Shown here piece by piece: positions 12,306 to 23,200 of a DNA stretch of 64,000 bases. The DNA is from Echinometra lucunter. Lineage: Eukaryota > Echinodermata > Echinoidea > Camarodonta > Echinometridae. Made by a program: the position numbers and the translations under genes. The notes beneath the pieces are model-generated. The model did not search any database, was not told where the DNA came from, and saw only the letters and a list, made by a program, of their open reading frames with translations. The first letter of the stretch is position 1; each line of letters opens with the position of its first letter. The stretch spans positions 20,915,798-20,979,797 of the forward strand of contig CM057157.1 in the NCBI GenBank assembly GCA_029962745.1, read 5' to 3'.

Positions 12306-12425
12306 ACCCTTTCACAAGTTACTTTTGCTCGCTCAAGCATAAAATTTTTTGGGATGTATAGGTGGAATTTGATAGCAGAAACCTTGGGAGTTGGGACAGC
12401 CACTGGTATGAAAATTCCCTGAAAT
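12306..12425 (-). repeat. dispersed repeat, copy 2 (inverted partner of 7055-7180)
   Basis: Reverse complement of the 7055-7180 block, diverged. The pair brackets about 5.1 kb including the Penelope insertion; it could be terminal repeats of one older element or two independent insertions. Confidence 0.6.
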
Positions 12426-13955
12426 TTATTTTAAATATTTAGTAGAGGAGATTTTTTCCAAGTGTAAACTTTTTAGGGGTTTGCACTGTATAAACGGGGG
12501 CCAGCCACCACCTCCTGCCCCTCCCCCCAAGAATTAAAAGTAAAACTAAAAGCTCCATCACATTCCATTGGAATATTAAATATTATTTCATATAACTTAC
12601 AAAACCAACATGAAAAACATTCATCATTATCACAGATATAAAGGTATGGAAGTGTATCCTATTTTACCAAACCCGGTGAACGGCCGGTGGTGAATAAAAA
12701 CTAAAAATTGAAAAAATATTTTTGATATCCCTTCAAAAATTAACTTGGACAGTCCCAGGCAGGTTCTAGTGGACCAAAAAACATACCGTACTCAGCGAAA
12801 GCGGTAATCATAAATGAGTCTCACTTAACATCATTAGAAATCAACACCATTAGTCAAGGACGGAAAAATGGCAGTTTCTTAACTTTGAAGTTAAGAAACT
12901 TTGACATACTTAAGCCAATACATAAGCTTTATTTGTTCAATTTGATAACAGATTTGATTTTTATTTACGAGAATGAAGTCAATGGCCCATATTTTGCTGC
13001 AGAAATTCTTATTTACACCACCAGAGAAAAAGTTGCATGGGGGGTGGCCGCTCACCAGAGCCATTTTTCTAGATGGGTCTGGTGAGCAGCCACCCTATGT
13101 AAAACCTGTACAAAATGCAGGTTTTTGTAGGAGATTGTCTTCTGCCTTCATTTTTTTGACATGGCATTTGATAATCATCACTTTTGACAGATTTTATGGG
13201 TTTATACAGAATATTACTACTTTTCATAAAGTATCGGGGTGTAAAGTATGAAATTTATTATTGATTTTGTTTAGTCACAAATATGGCGCTAAATGCTCGC
13301 CAAATGATAGGGGGGCCGCCCACAGTGGTAGGGGCGGCCGCACACAGAACCCCTAACACCGTTTTGAAAAATGGACACTACTGACCACATAATTGGTCAA
13401 TAATTTTAAGTTTGCCTTCTGTTTAATTAGCAATTATTTGGACTCTGCATAGATGGTATTGAACTATGTGTGAGTCTTTGATTGATAAATATAATCTGCA
13501 AATTGCCTTTAAGTGGCCGCACACCAGAGCCTGTACTCTATGTCAAGTACAATATTCTCTAAATATTTGTCAAACTTCCACCATGAATACTCACATATCT
13601 ACAGAAAATGAAGATGTAAAAATTTTTCAAAGACAAGTAGTCTTTGATCCGATATCACTTTCCGATCGCACCCCTCTCCGCATACGCGGCGTTTTAACAA
13701 TGACCTGAAATGGAATTGTATAAAAATACTATGGGAAAAAGCTGGACAATGAACCAAATCGACAATCAGCTAGTGTGACCACTTTTTGCTTTTTGCGAAA
13801 ACAATGATACTACAAAAGTGTTTTTCCCTCTTTTTGTCATCTTCCTTTTGAAATTTCCTGTGGGAGAATGCTGCATAGTTCTAAGCATAGGATATTAAGT
13901 TTGGACGCGTAAATGCGCACGTTCGGTAATACAAATTACTACAATGCTGTTCGGT
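12426..13955. other. no gene; cluster of GGCCGC/ACCAGAG hairpin motifs
   Basis: A short hairpin occupies 13042-13094: GGTGGCCGCTCACCAGA pairs with TCTGGTGAGCAGCCACC across a small loop. Related words recur at about 13310-13365 (GGGGGGCCGCCCACAG, GGGGCGGCCGCACACAGA) and about 13514-13531 (TGGCCGCACACCAGAGCC). Probably fragments of one decayed element; no exon recognised. Confidence 0.45.
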
Positions 13956-14200
13956 AATAGGATGGGCGGTTGGGTGTCCGGACACATAACAAAAATGAAG
14001 CCTTCTTTTTTGTCTTTGAATTAAACAAAAACTATGGCCCTATTAGTGCTAATCATCATTAATATTTGTTCTCTATAATATCGTCTAACATTTGTGCTAA
14101 AAAATCTAAGAGATTTTGCTTGTAAACTTTTTCAAATGGCTGTTTAAAATCAACTGTCCGGATACACAACCTGTCCGGACACCCAACAACTGGGTATACA
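13956..14200 (+). mobile_element. dispersed element family A, copy 1 (~245 bp)
   Basis: Collinear with 55717-55960 over the whole length with scattered substitutions. Near the ends the words TTGGGTGTCCGGACA and TGTCCGGACACCCAA are reverse complements, giving subterminal inverted repeats. Non-coding, MITE-like. Confidence 0.8.
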
Positions 14201-14225
14201 ATCACTGACTAGTCTAGTCTACTCT

Positions 14226-14356
14226 TAGACCGAAGTGTTCTGTCCCTAACAGTCGTCGTTAGCCTCGTATTTTGGGAGGGCCGGCACTCCTATCTTTAGG
14301 ACCCTACCAAAATACGAGGCTAACGACGACTGTTAGAGACAGAACACTTCGGTCTA
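14226..14356. repeat. near-perfect palindrome, 50-bp arms
   Basis: The left arm 14226-14275 is the reverse complement of 14307-14356 with a single base difference (CCCTAAC against GTTAGAG), separated by a 31-bp loop. GTCTAGTCTA words flank both sides. The very low divergence implies a recent insertion or gene conversion. It lies about 540 bp upstream of the ATPAF1 start codon. Confidence 0.85.
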
Positions 14357-14898
14357 GTCTAGTCTATACAACGGTCTATAATGAATATCAGTGCATATAG
14401 AAAGAAAAACATTTTAATCATGTTAACGTTACAGGCAGTCGCAGAAATTTTTAAAAATTCAAACTAACTAACTGTTAAGTTTAAGTTAAGTTTCAAGTTG
14501 AAAAACAAACCTTTCTCTCAGTCAAGTAAGTCTTTTCCTTCAATTTTTCTCCTGAGTCATGCCAAATTAACTTCTGCCTTGGCTTGGAAGATGGACCAAT
14601 CTTAATATGGACAAGACCGATGATCTGATAGGATTTTCCTCAGAAGTATATATGGAACAATAAGATGCCAGTGAACTGTTGCTTCCCTTTGGTGTCTGCT
14701 CAATTACGGCGTCAAGCTAGCTAAGCTCGGCTCATCAGAGGTGATGATGTGTACGAGAGTTCACAACGTAACCCGCCGAGTGTATCGGCCAAGATCTAGC
14801 CGGTACACGGCAAGCCAAACTAGCCGATCCTGGCCTGCCGATCGATCGAGCTCAAAAACATTTTAAGCCCTCTGTCGGTAGTTTTTGTGATAAATAAA
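14357..14898 (+). promoter_or_regulatory. ATPAF1: upstream/promoter and 5' UTR region of ATPAF1
   Basis: Inferred only from position. The last 200 bp are richer in GC and CG dinucleotides than the surroundings, as expected near a housekeeping-gene start. No TATA box or defined initiator can be assigned. Confidence 0.4.
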
Positions 14899-17800
14899 AT
14901 GGCAGCCTCCATACGAGTTATGTTTCAGTGCAATATCAACAAGTTTTTACACACTCCTGCTTCATGGAGACCCCTGGCAAGGACTTTAAATGTATCTTAT
15001 ACTCACTATGAAAAGGCAGATGAAGATTCTTCGATTGAGAAGAACCCATTCTATGAGAAATACGCCGACAAGATTAAGAAATTGCAGAGGCAAGTTAGAT
15101 TATGTAGCCCCACATATTTAAAAAAAATGTCTGATTTTCATGATTTTTTTGTTTGTGTGTGAAGGCTTTGAATTGTTTTATTTGTTTAGATTCTGTGTTA
15201 ATTGGATGATTTCATATGTTTTCATAATAAGTGTAGTTTACAACAACTCATTGAGTGTAAATTGTGGGCATAAACAGAAGGCAAAAAAAGACGAGTAGAC
15301 AAGTGGGCCTTACTTAAAATGATATGTTAGACTCTTACTAGAGAGGGCCTAGTCCAGGGACTTCTCTGGAGAATGAAAAAAAAAAAAAACGCTAACGCTA
15401 TTTACTCTCCATGATGTTCAGCGTTTCTTAGCACTTCAAAACAACCCCTGGAAAATCACTTTCCAATGGGCCAATGACACCACCAGCCTTGTAGCTATCG
15501 GCTGCGGTCATCACGAACCCGACTAACACTTAGGACTAAAACTCGGACGTATGAAAACCAAAATTTAGATCTAAATCTATCGTAGGGTAGCTGGAAAAAA
15601 CTCACCGCTTGTTTACGTTTCCCCGGCGTCCATTGAAATGCAGATAGAAAATGGCGACTAACTTGCGCACGCGCATCGATGCTTGACTAGGTCTAGATGC
15701 AAGCAATCTTGGGCAAACCCGGAGGATAGGGGACCGGAACGCGCTCACATATTCATTTGTGTGCAAATAAATGCAGCCGGTGGCAGCGGCAGAGTCGGCG
15801 GCGAGGGGAACGATCTGCACAAGATTCATGGATGAAACATTTGTGAGTTTGAGAACATTTCTGGCAAAAATCAAAATGATTTTCACCACATAATCACGCA
15901 TTTGAAAGCCGAGAGGACAATGTAATATATTAGAACATAATTACTTCATTAAAACATATTTTAAAGTCATTTTGAACTTGATCATGGACTTGTCACATAC
16001 CCTGACTTTCGGCTGTTGCTGCTGATCTCTGCACAGTACAAATGGCATGCGCGCGCGTTCCGGTCCCCTATTCTCCGGGTTTGCCCAATCTTGCAGACGT
16101 TTTCAAAAAATTCACGGCAATTTTTTTTTTTCACTCTCCAGACGTCCCTGGACTAAGATAGCCATTGGATGCTGCCACGGAGTTCAAGTGGCAGCGTCCT
16201 GAGTGGAACCACTGCTTCTCGGTGAAGCTCTCATCTGCCACAGTGAAAACTCCTACTAATAACATTTTCTGAAGAAGATAAGATTTTGATGAAATATAAG
16301 GAAAGGCTTCCTTTCGTGACAGCCACCCAAACTTGCTAATGGAATAAAATATAAAGCACACCTTTATGTTGGCTGGCTGTTGCAAAAGGAAGTCTTGCCA
16401 AATAGGGAAAGGCTTCCTTTTGCGAAATATTCTGGTCGGATATCATATTCACCTCAAATGTGTTTAGAATCCATCAAATTTCCTTTTTTTGCATGCCAAG
16501 TTGAAGCCATTCCGGTGATCGCCATTTCCCATAGCATGACAAAACACGCACTTGCGCATGCGCATTTGCAAACCAACAACGGCCTGTGGAAAAGATTAAT
16601 TGAAGATCTGGGAGGATAGAGACGCATTTTTTGGGACCATCCTTTTCCTAATCGAACAAGATTTTTTTATCAACAATGTTTTTAAGTACCTAAAATTGCT
16701 TGATTGAATTGTTCAATAAAAAATACAACTGCATTTTGAGCTGGGGAGCCCGCATAGGTAGGCATAGAAGCTTCCACTGAAATGCAATGCATTCGGGCTG
16801 CCGCAGTAAGCCTAGAGACTTCTAGACTATATTTAGACTCGATTTCTAAAATTATTAATTAATTGTTTTTGTTGCTGCTTTTGACTTCTTGTCATTATTT
16901 TTATCATTGTTGACGTTATTGATAATTGTCCTTTTCATTTCCCTATTAAGTTATTCTGCAATTACCATGTTTGTATGATAATGCTTGTTATTGATCAATA
17001 TTTGATATTGTGTTTTAATGGATATTTGTAGGGTCTACTTTTTATAAGTTAGCTAGGCTACATGTATTTTGAATGTGGTGTTATTAATAAACCAGATTCA
17101 ATTTAATTCAAGTCAGTTATTAAGAGAATTTTGAAAGAAAGACACGTACATCTAATAGAGCCAAATGCAGATGATGAAAAGAAATCTTTACAGTATTGCT
17201 AGGGACTGATAAAGGAATGCAGATGCTCACAGCTGACATGTAGGGCCTACCTGAATTTATGAATCTGTCATTCCCTGTACCACAGCTCCAATCCTGAGGA
17301 GTACCAAACACGTCTCCATATGATGAGAGAAACGGGGAAGAAGAAAAAATCAGATCTAGCTGCAGAGCACACTGCCACAGTAAGTATTTTCATCAGCCGT
17401 CACTTTATTTTCATCAGGTCATAGATCCTTTGATTGATTTTATTTCATTGCCAGGAACAGGAAAACTGATAATATAAGAAAATGACAATCACAGAGGAAA
17501 AGGAAACCTGTGGAATACCAAAAGAAAAGAAATTCCTGCAAGAGGCTTTCTCATGAGTTGATGTTTAAAGAAATGATGGTAAAATACAATACTGTTCATG
17601 TAGAAGAATGAATGAAAATAGAAACATTCAGTTTTATTTTAGTCAGGAGCAAAATACTACTGTATCTTATCAGTCGTTTCGGTAAGTAGATCACGCTTAT
17701 CCTAGCCAGGAAGCCACATGGTTGCCCTAGTGTGATATTCAGGAACTTTGTTAATTCTTATAGTTATAACAAATCTAAATAACAAATGGTCATTGGTTAA

Positions 17801-20800
17801 TGACTACTCAGTGAGAAGTAGCTTCATGCGTAGATAGTTCTTAAAGACATCTTCACACTTCATGGTACAATAAATACAAATTCATGATGATTCGAATCAT
17901 TTCCCCACACATTAGAAAATGTAAAACTAGTTTTCACAACACATGTACTACCTTTTCCAAAGAGTGCATTCCTAATGTGCATTATTAGAGAAAGCTAGTA
18001 ATGCGCATAGTTCTTAAAGACATCTTCTCAAACACTACATAGTACAAACAAACAAATTCATGATGATTAGAATCATTTCCCCACATGGATCTACTGCATA
18101 GGTTCATAGACAGAGTGGTACGAAGGGCCCTGTAAAGAGCACAGAATGCATATTGTGATCTGTATTGTTTGCATTCCAGATGTGTCTTTTCGCTCCACAC
18201 TCCACTCCACTAAGCTACCTAACTTGGTTATGGGTTTGTTTGTTTATTTGTTTTTTATTTACAGTTATCAGATCAACCAAGGCCTAAATTAATGTCAGGA
18301 ACAAGTGGACAAGGAGAGAAGGTAACAGAACTGATACCAAATATGCAACCGGAAATTGTTGTAAAATCAAATCTTTTGCAAACCCAAATTTCTCAAATTC
18401 TAAAACAAACAAGTAATACCCTCATTGTAAATATTTTTAGAAATTTGGATGAGTATAATGCCTAAATAGAGGGTTTTGAATTGGATGTTGGTGATTTGTT
18501 ATTGTGTGACTAGAGTTTTTCATTTAAGTTCAAGACTGCACAATTGTTCTTAATTTTTAAAAGAGAATTCAAATATAATGATCAGTTCATATTATCTCAT
18601 TCTCTTCACCTATTTTTTTTCCTTGCTTCTACTATTTATGCCATGTCTTCCCTACTTCCTCTGCCCCATTTTCCTTTTTCTTGCTATCCCATCATATCTA
18701 TCAATCAGGGACTGGACTCCATTGTCAAGGTAGATCTTCTTAGAAAGCACTCTGCAGAGGAAATTATAGAGGTAAGAAAAAAACAAAATGATAGGATAAC
18801 CATGATGATATATCATAACGATCATGAAGTTTGCAAACAGACCTCCTGTGTATAAATTTATTTGACACACAAGGCAGTCTCAGTTTGGTAAAAGAAGCCA
18901 TTACAATGCTTGCCTTAAAATGATGCTTACTTACTTGCCTCCCTTTTTCTTTAAGCTTGATAGAAAATGGCATGCTCTCTATCATTTACAGATATCTCAA
19001 CCTAAACAAAAAAAAAAAACTTTTTTTTGCTACAGGAAATATGGTAGATTTAATTTAGAAATGACTACTACTTGATCACCTTTCTTTTTTTTTTTTAACC
19101 TGAAGAATAATATTTTTTATTTGTTCATGAGTTTTGTATCATGTAATTATCTCAATTTTTATGATTATCCATGTTTGGATTCCCCCCCCCCCCCCAGATA
19201 TGGAGAGACTTTCACAGAGAAAAGGACTTTATATGTGCAGCCATACCTGTAAGTATAAACATATTTAAACATAAACACATTCATTCCATTTAGAGCAATA
19301 CAGGTGCCAAAGTGTGGTAATCACTGACTAAAAAAAAGTAACACTTCTTCAAATGGAAAATATGCAAATTTCTAATGCTTTTTTATTTCAATATGCCAAT
19401 TTTCTATGCATTTCTAAAACTTATTACATATGCTGTATTAGTCTTCAGATGACTTGAGTAAGTGGGGCCACTGTCATCAAGTATTTAATAGTTCTGTTGT
19501 ATTATAATTTCTCATTAAAACCTTTTCTTCCGTCATTTGTCTTATGTATTACAGAAAGACACCTATGCTAAGATACAGGAGAAGGCAACAGAGTTTCCAA
19601 TGGTAAGAAAACACAGAGCTACTATTCAGGTTATGGAAAGTACAGAAGTTTACAAATTCATTCTCTTGTAGGTTTCAGAAAACATTTAATGGCTATATTT
19701 TTGTTACCAGGTACTCTATTTCTTTATATATAAAGATACATAAGAATAACTTAGAGTGAGAAATGAGAAAGAGAGTGAGAGCTGAAATATAGAAGAAAGA
19801 GAGAAAGGAGAGAGAGGGGGAGAGAAAGAGGGAGAAAAAGGCGGAGGGAGAGAAAGAGAGAGAGAGAGAGAGAGAGGTAAAAATCCTTAATAAGCGGACG
19901 ATTGCTTGATTGCTATATGTTCATACATTATTTCATTTTCATTTTATTTTTTGTAGAAGACAATACAAAAGGAACAAATATTTTCGCCCTGCAATTCTGC
20001 ATTAAGATATTATACTATATTTTTTTTATTTATACTTTGAACAGTTCCTGTATCCATTACCACGGGATCAAGGTTACGAGTTCTTCTTTGCACAGTTCCA
20101 CAATAACAGCTGTTACTTCACTTCAGTCATTAATTATCAGGTCAGTTTTCATTCCATGTGAAATACATTTATATCTGAAAAGTTCTTGTATGAATACCTG
20201 CTGTCAGTAGCACCTCGGCATGCCTACACTACTTTAACAAAAGTAATATATTGATGATATGATTTGGAACCATATCCCAGGGTACGCCGCTGTGTAGCGC
20301 CATCTCGTGTCCATCAGAATACAGTTATGCAGTGTTGTCAGGCAAGTTTTATGTCATTATCGGCAGTAGCTATCCCAAAGCCGATTTTCCTTTCATGATG
20401 ATTATGATGACAAATTTCTTAAATTCATTAAAATCTTCTTGAATAAAGCACTAAAAAAATAATTACTTTTACACGCTTTTGGTACCCAAGGTACAGCCCT
20501 AATAAAAATTAAATAATTCAGCAAAATGATGAATTGTTAGTTGGTACCCCCAGGGTACCAAATACCGCATCATATGATCGATTAATCTTAGTATATACTG
20601 ATATACTTCACCTGCGTACGGAGAAAAACTGTAGATGAAATACTCTTTGCATTAGCTCATACTTGATAGTGGGAATGAATGATAAAATCTCATGCAATAC
20701 TTAGTAAAGAATGGGCAGTGTGAAATTTTTGTGATATTCTGGTTTTTATAAACAAAGTTGTAAGTTGGATACAGAGAGACGAGTCCATGTCAAGCTGTTT

Positions 20801-22552
20801 TTGTTTGTTTGCTTGCTTTTTAATAGTTTGTTACTTTGGTTTTTGTTTTTGTTTCATTCTGTGTTTTGTTTGTTTTTGTGTTTTGTTTCTTTTTTTATTA
20901 AACCTCATTATGACTTGCTTCCATTTTCAGGCTTACCAAGAAAATGCACCAGCTCTTCTGACTCTCACTCACTATCCTGAGCTGCAAGAAGAGAAAGGTA
21001 TATCACATGATGACAGAGCTTGTGTAAATGTTTGTAAAGAGAGTGTGAAAGTAGATTTATCAGTAGTGTTGTGAAGTTAGATAGCCAAATGTTCAGCTTT
21101 CTGGTCGGTCTAAAAGGCTCCCAGACGTATCTAGAAAACCTTAAAAACTGGTTTGAGTAGAACAATAGCACTCACAGTAGTGATAGTCATTTAAATTGTT
21201 GGAGAAATAATGTGTTGTGAGTGGTTCAGTGCCATTTTAAATGAATGACCCCGCTCTCCTCCACACCCCCTTTCCCTGCCCCTTTTCTCTCAAACTGCAT
21301 CACTGGACAGTGGTCCAGCTACAGTCATAATCGGTGATATTACTATTAGCGGTAGCATTAGGAGGAAGAGGTATGGCTTCATGGTAGGGGGAGTAACCTG
21401 TAACTGGGAGTACCCTGGTTCAAATCCAAGCAGATGCGCTTGTGCGTTGTGGTAAGACATTGATCCTCATCCTCAAGTCCTTTTGAGAGGATTTGAAGCC
21501 ATTGCTCCCCTGTTAGCTTACCCACAAGGATGTTTTCTGAACAGTCTGATAAAATAAATAACCAACTAACTGAGGATGAGGAGCCATAGTACAGGGTTCA
21601 AGTTTGAACCCTGTGGTATGGCTTGTTTGAACCAACATTATTTGTCCTACTGAATTTCTTCTACAGGAATCGTACTGATGAGAGGAGAGTTTGACACAAA
21701 ACATTTGGTGAGTTTTTTTTTCATTACGCAACAGTGATCATTTTGAAAGCCTCCACCTGTATATGTGGTTCAAGGGGCATGGTGATGTGTTGATGTGATT
21801 GTTTGTTCATTGTCCAGTTACATGGACACTTCTCTTATTATATCTCAAGAACCATTATAGAGATGAACTTTAACCTTGGTATCTTAAAATGTACTATCCC
21901 CAACACCAGGTTAAGTGTTTTGAAATTTATTTTATGCATTCTAGCTGCACATGAAATATTTTTAGGTGGTTGGTACACTTTGAAGGTCACCTCAGGATGT
22001 TGTTTATCAGCGATGATTGCTTGTAAGCAAAAGTCATTATATAAACAAATACTTATTTTTACTTTCATATTTTATTTACATGTTTAATAAACTTGTAAAT
22101 TTGTATCTTGTTGAACTCTTTTGCACCCATATCATAGTAATTACCCAACATAAAATGCACTTTATTGATACTTCAGGTTGGAATTTTCTTTCTCTTTGTG
22201 GTATGCCAACCTAAAATATAATAAAAGAACAGATATTCTTTTATTACAGTGTATCACTCTTTGGCTTTTGGCAACCAGATATGGAAAATGTGGTGTTCAA
22301 GGCAACCAAGGAGAAAAAAAAAATAACGATCAAATATAGTTCTGTGTTAGGAATTGATCGTTATTTCTTTCACTTTTCTTCTTTCAGACTGTTCAACAAG
22401 CCCAGTTCTTTGCCAACCAAGTCCAGCTCTACTATGCCTCAGACGATGCAGATAGGATGCAGTTGCTAAGAGACTTTAACAAGAAACCCGCAGATTTCAA
22501 GCACATGGACCTGATAGATCAACTTTCGAAAACAACCGTCAATCTTGGCTAA
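14899..22552 (+). CDS. ATPAF1: ATP synthase mitochondrial F1 complex assembly factor 1 (ATP11 family)
   Basis: Ten exons joined by consistent splice sites and phase: 14899-15089, 17286-17379, 18265-18321, 18709-18771, 19198-19248, 19555-19602, 20045-20140, 20931-20997, 21667-21707, 22388-22552 (873 bp, 290 aa). Residues 1-30 are basic and hydrophobic with no acidic residue, as in a mitochondrial presequence. The ATP11 domain follows with family landmarks [56 protein letters not shown] and [16 protein letters not shown]11/ATPAF1 is the matrix chaperone that binds the F1 beta subunit before it joins alpha. Length is slightly below the human protein (about 328 aa). Intron 1 has a GC donor (AG|GCAAGT); with it the junction reads LQSSNPE, matching the family. 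A GTG-initiated upstream extension at 14887 is possible but ATG at 14899 is preferred. Confidence 0.95.
15350..16155. mobile_element. TA-flanked inverted-repeat element in ATPAF1 intron 1 (~806 bp)
   Basis: The left end TA-GTCCAGGGAC is mirrored by GTCCCTGGAC-TA at 16145-16155, each followed inward by CTCTGGAG/CTCTCCAG and A/T tracts. A second inner pair, around 15700-15746 and 16050-16098, is strongly complementary (GGGGACCGGAACGCGC against GCGCGTTCCGGTCCCC). TA target duplication suggests the Tc1/mariner group. No transposase frame. Confidence 0.75.
16301..16400. mobile_element. MITE family B, copy 1 (ATPAF1 intron 1)
   Basis: Palindromic: AAGGCTTCCTTTCGTGACAG at the left pairs with the GCTGTTGCAAAAGGAAGTCTT end at the right (about 16376-16396). 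The same element is at 55439-55540. An extra arm-like copy (GGAAAGGCTTCCTTTTGCG) follows directly at about 16406-16424. Confidence 0.75.
17836..18087 (+). repeat. two diverged ~80-bp direct repeats, 171 bp apart (ATPAF1 intron 2)
   Basis: Copies at about 17836-17915 and 18007-18087 share CTTAAAGACATCTTC and ATTCATGATGATT.GAATCATTTCCCCACA. Confidence 0.7.
19755..19876. repeat. (GA)n-rich purine tract in ATPAF1 intron 6
   Basis: Almost uninterrupted purine run of GAGA/GGAGA words. Confidence 0.9.
21370..21565 (+). repeat. tRNA-derived SINE in ATPAF1 intron 8
   Basis: The A-box-like TGGCTTCATGGTAGGGG is followed about 40 bp later by a perfect B-box-like GGTTCAAATCC, then a tRNA-unrelated body (GGTAAGACATTGATCCTCAT) and a tail ending TTCTGAACAGTCTGATAAAATAAATAAC. 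The body and tail match the element at about 41420-41600, supporting a SINE family. Confidence 0.65.
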
Positions 22553-22631
22553 CCAGTTTATTTCAAACATCTAGGAGAGGTTTTGTTGGAAATTTTCTGA
22601 CGACAGAAAAGGATCATGTCAAGAACCAGTT

Positions 22632-22740
22632 TGATGCAAAGAACATGCGGTTGCTGAGAGACTATGACAACAGACCAGTGGATTTCAAGCACATCGACCT
22701 GATAAATCACTTCTTCAAAACAACAGCCAATCTCAGCTAG
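22632..22740 (+). pseudogene. duplicated fragment of the ATPAF1 last exon, copy 2
   Basis: Translates to about 35 residues containing MRLLRDYDNRPVDFKHIDL, parallel to [19 protein letters not shown] of the functional exon, and ends at an equivalent TAG. It lies about 80 bp after the ATPAF1 stop codon and has no convincing polypyrimidine tract or acceptor upstream. Probably a 3' UTR relic of tandem duplication. Confidence 0.8.
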
Positions 22741-22830
22741 CCAGTTTCATCAAGGCAATTTAAGAGATATTATTAAGAAAGTTTCAAGATACAGAAAGGG
22801 AATTTGCCTTCATGATACCAAACTTTCAGG

Positions 22831-22935
22831 GTTGATGCTGAAAGGATGCGGCTGCTGGGAAACTTTAACAAGAAACTTGCCAATTTCAAGCACATGAATC
22901 TGATAGATCTGCTCTCCAAAACAGCCATCAAACAT
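22831..22935 (+). pseudogene. duplicated fragment of the ATPAF1 last exon, copy 3
   Basis: Encodes MRLLGNFNKKLANFKHMNL, again parallel to the last exon, but has lost the equivalent stop. An acceptor-like TTTCAG lies just before it, yet splicing from exon 9 (phase 0) would meet TGA at the second codon, so it is not a usable alternative exon as it stands. Confidence 0.8.
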
Positions 22936-23039
22936 ACTATTGATAATAATAGTAATAATATTATGTTTTGTTTACCCAGGGTAGCCTCTTCAGTACTATG
23001 TACTGTTCTCTCAGAGGGCCTGCAATCATATTCATTACC

Positions 23040-23200
23040 CTCGCTTTAGCACAGCAACAGTAGTGCTCAGTGAGTTCAGGGAATAAATCCTACTAGATAA
23101 CCCACCCAGTACACCTGGGTTGAGTGTGGCAAATGCAGATTAATGTCTTGCCAAAGGACATTAGTGCTGTGGCAGGGGTTCAAATTCAGAGATGTTATTG
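23040..23200 (+). repeat. dispersed repeat with CACCTGGGTTGAG motif (related copy at ~50885-51005)
   Basis: Contains ACACCTGGGTTGAGTGTGGC, GCCAAAGGACATTAGTGCTG and GGGTTCAAATTC, a SINE-like composition. A related block (ACACACCTGGGTCAAGAGTA... and CTTGAACCCAAG) occurs near 50885-51005. A candidate polyadenylation hexamer AATAAA lies at 23082-23087. Confidence 0.45.

Noticed and set aside
15602..15901. 99-residue open frame antisense in ATPAF1 intron 1
   Set aside because: Lies wholly within the TA-bounded palindromic element; no recognisable domain.
21370..21450. Functional tRNA gene
   Set aside because: A- and B-box-like words are present but no acceptor stem or anticodon arm can be paired, and the body matches a SINE family.
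22831..23049. Copy 3 as an alternative last exon of ATPAF1
   Set aside because: The acceptor-like TTTCAG leads in phase 0 to GGT TGA, an immediate stop, and the homology ends without the family stop.
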